DNA of 5,791 nt from Planctomycetaceae bacterium. Its GTDB lineage: Bacteria > Planctomycetota > Planctomycetia > Pirellulales > Pirellulaceae. A model generated the notes under the pieces. The model was not told where the DNA came from. It worked only from the letters and a program-made list of their open reading frames with translations, and ran no database searches. Positions 2,931-5,791 of the stretch are shown here, one piece after another. The position numbers and the translations under genes are program-made. The stretch spans positions 1 to 5,791 of the forward strand of contig PADE01000025.1 in assembly GCA_002702965.1 (NCBI GenBank). Direction: 5' to 3'. Within the stretch, counting starts at the first letter, position 1. Each line of letters begins with the position of its first letter.

Positions 2931-5791
2931 ATGACTCGTCCATTCGCAAAAATGCCTCTTTGCACGCTTCGCCGACTGATCGCGTTAGCCACCCTCGCCT
3001 GCGGAACAACCGTATCAGTCGGACAGTCTGTCGTCGCGCAACAGGGCACAGACCGTGCTGCCGTGACCGACCCGGGAGCCCCCAGCAAGCCGTTGCCCCC
3101 CCCCGCGCCGCCGCGCCGGCCGGCCCCCATCTTCCGCCAGTATCTCTGTGGCAAACAACCGGCGTCACGCGTAGAACAACTGCTACGGGAGATCCTGCCA
3201 CCCCGCGAGGACACCGTGCTGGTCGTCGATTCCTCCAGCAATAGCATTCTCGTCCGCGGATCCGGCCAGGTGCAAACGGCCGTCCGCGAGTTCCTGCGTT
3301 CGCTTCAGGAACCCGCACCAGAACCGGCTTCCGCGACCGCAGTCGTACGCTCTTACCCGATTTCTGCAAATGCCCTGGCCAGAACCCTGAAGCACCTGCG
3401 CACGCGATACGCGCAGCGTACCGATGTCCGAATCACCGGCGACGCCCAGAGCGCCCGCTTGTTCGTGCTCGCGCCGGTTGGGGTGCAACAGGAAATCGCC
3501 GCCACACTCGAAGTACCCACAGGGTCCGGACTCGATGGCTCATCAGCGAGGCGTTTCCTCCCGCTCCCGCCGAACGAATTCGACGCCATACAGCACCGGG
3601 TCCTGCGGCTGTTCACTGGCCGCCTGCAGACCACACGCAAAATCAACCGGGATCTGTTTGTCATTCCGGTTCGTTCCGGTTCGTTGACGATCAATTTTGA
3701 TCGTGCACAGGGCGGCTTGACCATCAGCGGCCCCCCCCGCGCCAGCAGTCAATTCCAGACACTGGTGTCGGCAATCGTCAACCGCAGGCCAGCCGGCCTG
3801 CGCGTCCGCATTCTGGTCGTCGAGCGGGCTGCTCCGGATCAACTGCGCAAAGCGCTCGATGCGTACCAGGAACCTCCCCAGCAACCGAATCCGGGTGATG
3901 GCGCCGCACTTGAAAGCAACCTCCGCAGGCCGTACGCAGTGGCCCCGACCGCCTACCTGGCGCCCGATGTGTTTCCTCCCCAGACCCAGAACACGGGACC
4001 GACACAGCCGCCTGCGCCGAACACGCCCCCGTCCAGGCAGGAGGACGAACCACAAAGCGCTGATGACCCTCAGCGGCCATTACGCGACCTGGGAAATGTA
4101 GAAGTTGAGGCTCTCGATGACCTCGATGTATTGATTTTGCGCGGACGGGATCAGGATGTTCAGGACCTGGCCCGTATGATCCGCGAGCTCGACCGGATCA
4201 GTGCGGAAACGCAACCCGAAGTTACCGTTTACCGGTTACGGCATGCCCAGAGCACCAGTCTGGCGAACATCATCCAGTCGGTCGACGAGGACCTGGTCGG
4301 TACACGACAAGGCCGTGTCAGTGTCGCTTCGTTGACCAAACCCAACGCCCTGCTGGTCATCGGTTGGGGCGATGCGGTCCAGGCCATGCTGCAACTGATC
4401 GGCAAACTCGACCGGCCGGTCACTGCCGAAACACAATTTTCTGTCTTTCGTTTGCAATACGCGTCAGCCAGTGCGGCCCAACAGACCGTGACCACCTTCT
4501 TCGGATCACGAGACGGACTGGGCCCGCAGGTACAGGCAATCGCCGACCCACGGACCAACGCGTTGATCGTGTACGCGGCACCTCGGGACATGCAGGAGGT
4601 GTCGCGGTTGGTGTCGCAACTCGACCGCCCACGGGGCGCTGCGGTCAATCGCGCCCGTGTCTTCAAAGTTGAAAACGCGCTCGCCGCCGATCTGGCGGCC
4701 ACGTTAACCACCGCTCTGGATAGTGCCGCAGGAGGGACTGCGGGCTCCCGAACGGCGATTCTCGAATTGCTGACCACGACCGCCGAGGGGGAGCGCATGA
4801 TTCGGTCAGGCGTGTTGAACCAGGTCGAAATCACACCAAATGTTCGTAATAACACGTTGGTCGTGTCGGCACCCGTCGAGAGCATGGACCTGATCGCGGC
4901 CTTGATCCGACAACTCGACACACCGATGGCCCGCGCGCAGATCAAGGTCTTTCGCGTCGCAAACGGCGATGCTGCCAGCCTCGTTCAGACACTACGGTCC
5001 CTGCTGCCAACCCAGGGGGGTGCCACCCTGGGGCCCCAATTGTCGAGTTCACCAGACGATCCCTCACTTATCCCCCTGCGATTTTCTGTGGATGCCCGCA
5101 GCAACAGTATCATCGCCACCGGCGCCGAAGGTGACCTGCGAATCGTAGAGGCCCTGCTGTTGCGGCTCGATGAATCAGAAGCATCCAGTCGCAAGAGTGA
5201 AGTCTATCAACTAAAGAATGCGCCCGCGGTCGACGTCGCCAATGCGATCGGCGAGTTCCTGCGCAGCCAGCAACTCCTGGAACAGGCCGCCCCAGGTACG
5301 GAAAACCTCACGCAACTGATCGACCGTGAAGTTGTCGTCGTCCCGGAGCCGGTCAGTAATAAATTGATTCTCAGTGCGACACCCCGATTCTTTGAAGTCG
5401 TCAAAGGACTGATCGAAAAACTGGACGAACCCGCGCCCCAAGTCGTGATCCAGGTCTTGATCGCAGAGGTTGCCCTGGGCAGTAGCGACGAATTTGGCGT
5501 AGAACTCGGGTTGCAGGATTCCGTCCTGTTCGACCGTAGTCTGCTGGGGGATCTGGTGACCACAACCCAGACATCCAATACTCAAACCGCAGGCGGCGCA
5601 ACGACGAGCATCACCCAGGATGCGATCCAGTCAGCAACCAACACACCGGGCTTCAATTTCGCCTCACCGCTGCCACTGGGAAACAGTGGCAGCACGCTGG
5701 CCCTCAACGGTTCTCGACGTCTCGGTCCGCAAGGATTTTCGAGTTTTTCGATCGGTCGCACCAATGCTGAATTGGGATTTGGTGGTCTGGT
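2931..5791 (+). CDS. gspD: Secretin (GspD-like) precursor with expanded N-domain repeats, C-terminus beyond the window
   Basis: The frame is open from base 2820 to the right edge. Candidate starts are ATG at 2925, 2931 and 2952, none with a Shine-Dalgarno site; I use 2931, and 2952 is about as good. Numbering from 2931, residues ~1-36 form a Sec signal peptide ('LRRLIALATLAC' core, cleavage likely after 'SVVA'). A proline-rich stretch (~51-66) follows, then N1-like alpha/beta repeats at ~68-128, ~138-196 and ~207-286, a Pro/Gln-rich linker (~313-385), a segment with 'LDDLDVLILRG' (~386-428), and further N1-like repeats at ~429-497, ~498-570, ~572-669, ~670-750 and ~753-836, each ending in a pattern like 'NALIVYA…LVSQLDRP'. 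The secretin domain starts at ~838 ('VVIQVLIAEVALG') and is cut at ~953 after 'ELGFGGLV'. GspD forms the outer-membrane channel of T2SS. Enteric GspD is about 650 residues in total with four N-domains, so this N-region is greatly enlarged. The secretin call is strong; exact repeat borders and the start are approximate. Confidence 0.9.
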   Translation, partial: MTRPFAKMPLCTLRRLIALATLACGTTVSVGQSVVAQQGTDRAAVTDPGAPSKPLPPPAPPRRPAPIFRQYLCGKQPASRVEQLLREILPPREDTVLVVDSSSNSILVRGSGQVQTAVREFLRSLQEPAPEPASATAVVRSYPISANALARTLKHLRTRYAQRTDVRITGDAQSARLFVLAPVGVQQEIAATLEVPTGSGLDGSSARRFLPLPPNEFDAIQHRVLRLFTGRLQTTRKINRDLFVIPVRSGSLTINFDRAQGGLTISGPPRASSQFQTLVSAIVNRRPAGLRVRILVVERAAPDQLRKALDAYQEPPQQPNPGDGAALESNLRRPYAVAPTAYLAPDVFPPQTQNTGPTQPPAPNTPPSRQEDEPQSADDPQRPLRDLGNVEVEALDDLDVLILRGRDQDVQDLARMIRELDRISAETQPEVTVYRLRHAQSTSLANIIQSVDEDLVGTRQGRVSVASLTKPNALLVIGWGDAVQAMLQLIGKLDRPVTAETQFSVFRLQYASASAAQQTVTTFFGSRDGLGPQVQAIADPRTNALIVYAAPRDMQEVSRLVSQLDRPRGAAVNRARVFKVENALAADLAATLTTALDSAAGGTAGSRTAILELLTTTAEGERMIRSGVLNQVEITPNVRNNTLVVSAPVESMDLIAALIRQLDTPMARAQIKVFRVANGDAASLVQTLRSLLPTQGGATLGPQLSSSPDDPSLIPLRFSVDARSNSIIATGAEGDLRIVEALLLRLDESEASSRKSEVYQLKNAPAVDVANAIGEFLRSQQLLEQAAPGTENLTQLIDREVVVVPEPVSNKLILSATPRFFEVVKGLIEKLDEPAPQVVIQVLIAEVALGSSDEFGVELGLQDSVLFDRSLLGDLVTTTQTSNTQTAGGATTSITQDAIQSATNTPGFNFASPLPLGNSGSTLALNGSRRLGPQGFSSFSIGRTNAELGFGGL
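3096..3104 (+). repeat. C9 homopolymer early in the secretin gene
   Basis: Nine consecutive C encode three prolines (CCC CCC CCC) just after the signal peptide. A one-base change in length would put the rest of the secretin out of frame, so this is a candidate site of slippage-driven on/off variation. Confidence 0.9.
3664..3683 (+). repeat. Two tandem copies of a 10-base unit in the secretin gene
   Basis: TTCCGGTTCG occurs twice in direct succession, followed by TT. The unit is not a multiple of three, so loss or gain of a copy would break the frame. The 13-base string TTCCGGTTCGTTG at 3674-3686 also occurs at 2860-2872 in the gene's leader. Confidence 0.85.
3731..3738 (+). repeat. C8 homopolymer within the third N-domain repeat of the secretin
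   Basis: Eight consecutive C encode the Pro-Pro of 'ISGPPRAS'. It is a second slippage-prone tract in the same gene. Confidence 0.85.
3783..3802 (+). repeat. Perfect 8-bp inverted repeat inside the secretin gene
   Basis: CGCAGGCC (3783-3790) pairs with GGCCTGCG (3795-3802) over a 4-base loop AGCC. It lies in the codons of 'RRPAGLR', close to the start of the proline/glutamine-rich linker region. No T-run follows. Confidence 0.45.
5011..5032 (+). repeat. G/C-rich inverted repeat in an inter-strand loop of a secretin repeat
   Basis: CCCAGGG (5011-5017) pairs with CCCTGGG (5026-5032) across an 8-base loop, followed at once by the palindrome GGGGCCCC (5030-5037). It encodes the glycine-rich loop 'TQGGATLGPQ', a variable part of the N-domain repeat. 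Confidence 0.4.
5669..5693 (+). repeat. Perfect 10-bp inverted repeat inside the secretin gene
   Basis: GCTGCCACTG (5669-5678) pairs exactly with CAGTGGCAGC (5684-5693) across a 5-base loop GGAAA. It lies in codons for 'LPLPLGNSGSTLA', a low-complexity loop of the secretin domain. No T-tract follows, so a terminator is unlikely. Confidence 0.6.

Noticed and set aside
2906..2935. A possible promoter TTCACC - 18 bases - TATGAC just before the secretin ATG at 2952
   Set aside because: Each box matches the consensus at only four of six positions, and part of it overlaps candidate start codons; too weak to list as a feature.
2816..3244. A 142-codon plus-strand frame starting at TTG in the leader
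   Set aside because: It overlaps the secretin start in another frame and ends within its first N-domain; no motif is seen and the secretin frame is far better supported.
2785..3369. A 194-codon minus-strand frame spanning the leader and the start of the secretin gene
   Set aside because: The product is Arg/Gly-rich low-complexity with no domain, no ribosome site was noted, and most of it lies opposite the secretin signal peptide and first N-domain.
4229..4945. A 238-codon open frame on the minus strand opposite the secretin gene
   Set aside because: It is fully antisense to a strongly supported secretin frame, its product is Arg/Ser/Ala-rich with no recognisable domain, and such shadows are common in G+C-rich genes.
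5011..5037. The G/C-rich hairpin plus GGGGCCCC palindrome as an intrinsic terminator
   Set aside because: It lies inside an open secretin frame and no T-tract follows.

Overview
This window is part of a type II secretion (T2SS) / type IV pilus-like operon, read entirely on the + strand and cut at both ends. Overall G+C is roughly 60% by eye. The organism is most likely a planctomycete. The basis is remembered family resemblance, not a search: a GspK-type C-terminus, a PilM/PilN-like fused assembly protein, a GspM-like protein with an added C-terminal domain, and a very long secretin of the 'V-x-V-x-x-L-x-x-L-D-V-x-x-L-R-G' style seen in Planctomycetes.

Layout: (1) bases 1-308, the last ~102 codons of a GspK-like minor pseudopilin, cut by the left edge; (2) 339-1844, a complete 501-residue inner-membrane protein with a cytoplasmic actin-like PilM/GspL-type domain, one transmembrane helix and a periplasmic PilN/GspL-type domain; (3) 1862-2788, a complete 308-residue bitopic protein with a GspM/PilO-like part and a C-terminal domain resembling the GspC/PilP homology region; (4) from about 2931 (or 2952) past the right edge, a secretin precursor with a signal peptide, about 800 residues of repeated periplasmic N-domains and the beginning of the outer-membrane secretin domain. 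Gaps between genes are 30, 17 and about 140 bases. The first three genes are tightly packed, and genes 2 and 3 have good Shine-Dalgarno sites. The secretin has a longer leader with a possible nested stem-loop and no obvious Shine-Dalgarno site. There is no gene-free stretch over 300 bases, and I see no RNA gene, mobile element or CRISPR array.

How the parts would work together (inference from known T2SS/T4P machines): GspK would sit at the pseudopilus tip. The GspL-like and GspM/C-like proteins would form the inner-membrane assembly platform that couples the cytoplasmic ATPase to the pseudopilus. The HR-like tail of protein 3 would reach across the periplasm to the N-domains of the secretin, which forms the outer-membrane channel.

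The most interesting points are the apparent domain mergers (PilM+PilN; GspM/PilO+GspC/PilP), the greatly expanded and linker-split secretin N-region, the loss of recognisable nucleotide-binding motifs in the actin-like domain, three poly-C tracts of 8-9 bases inside the operon, and several perfect hairpins inside coding sequence. I found no wholly unknown system. This is a divergent version of a known one.
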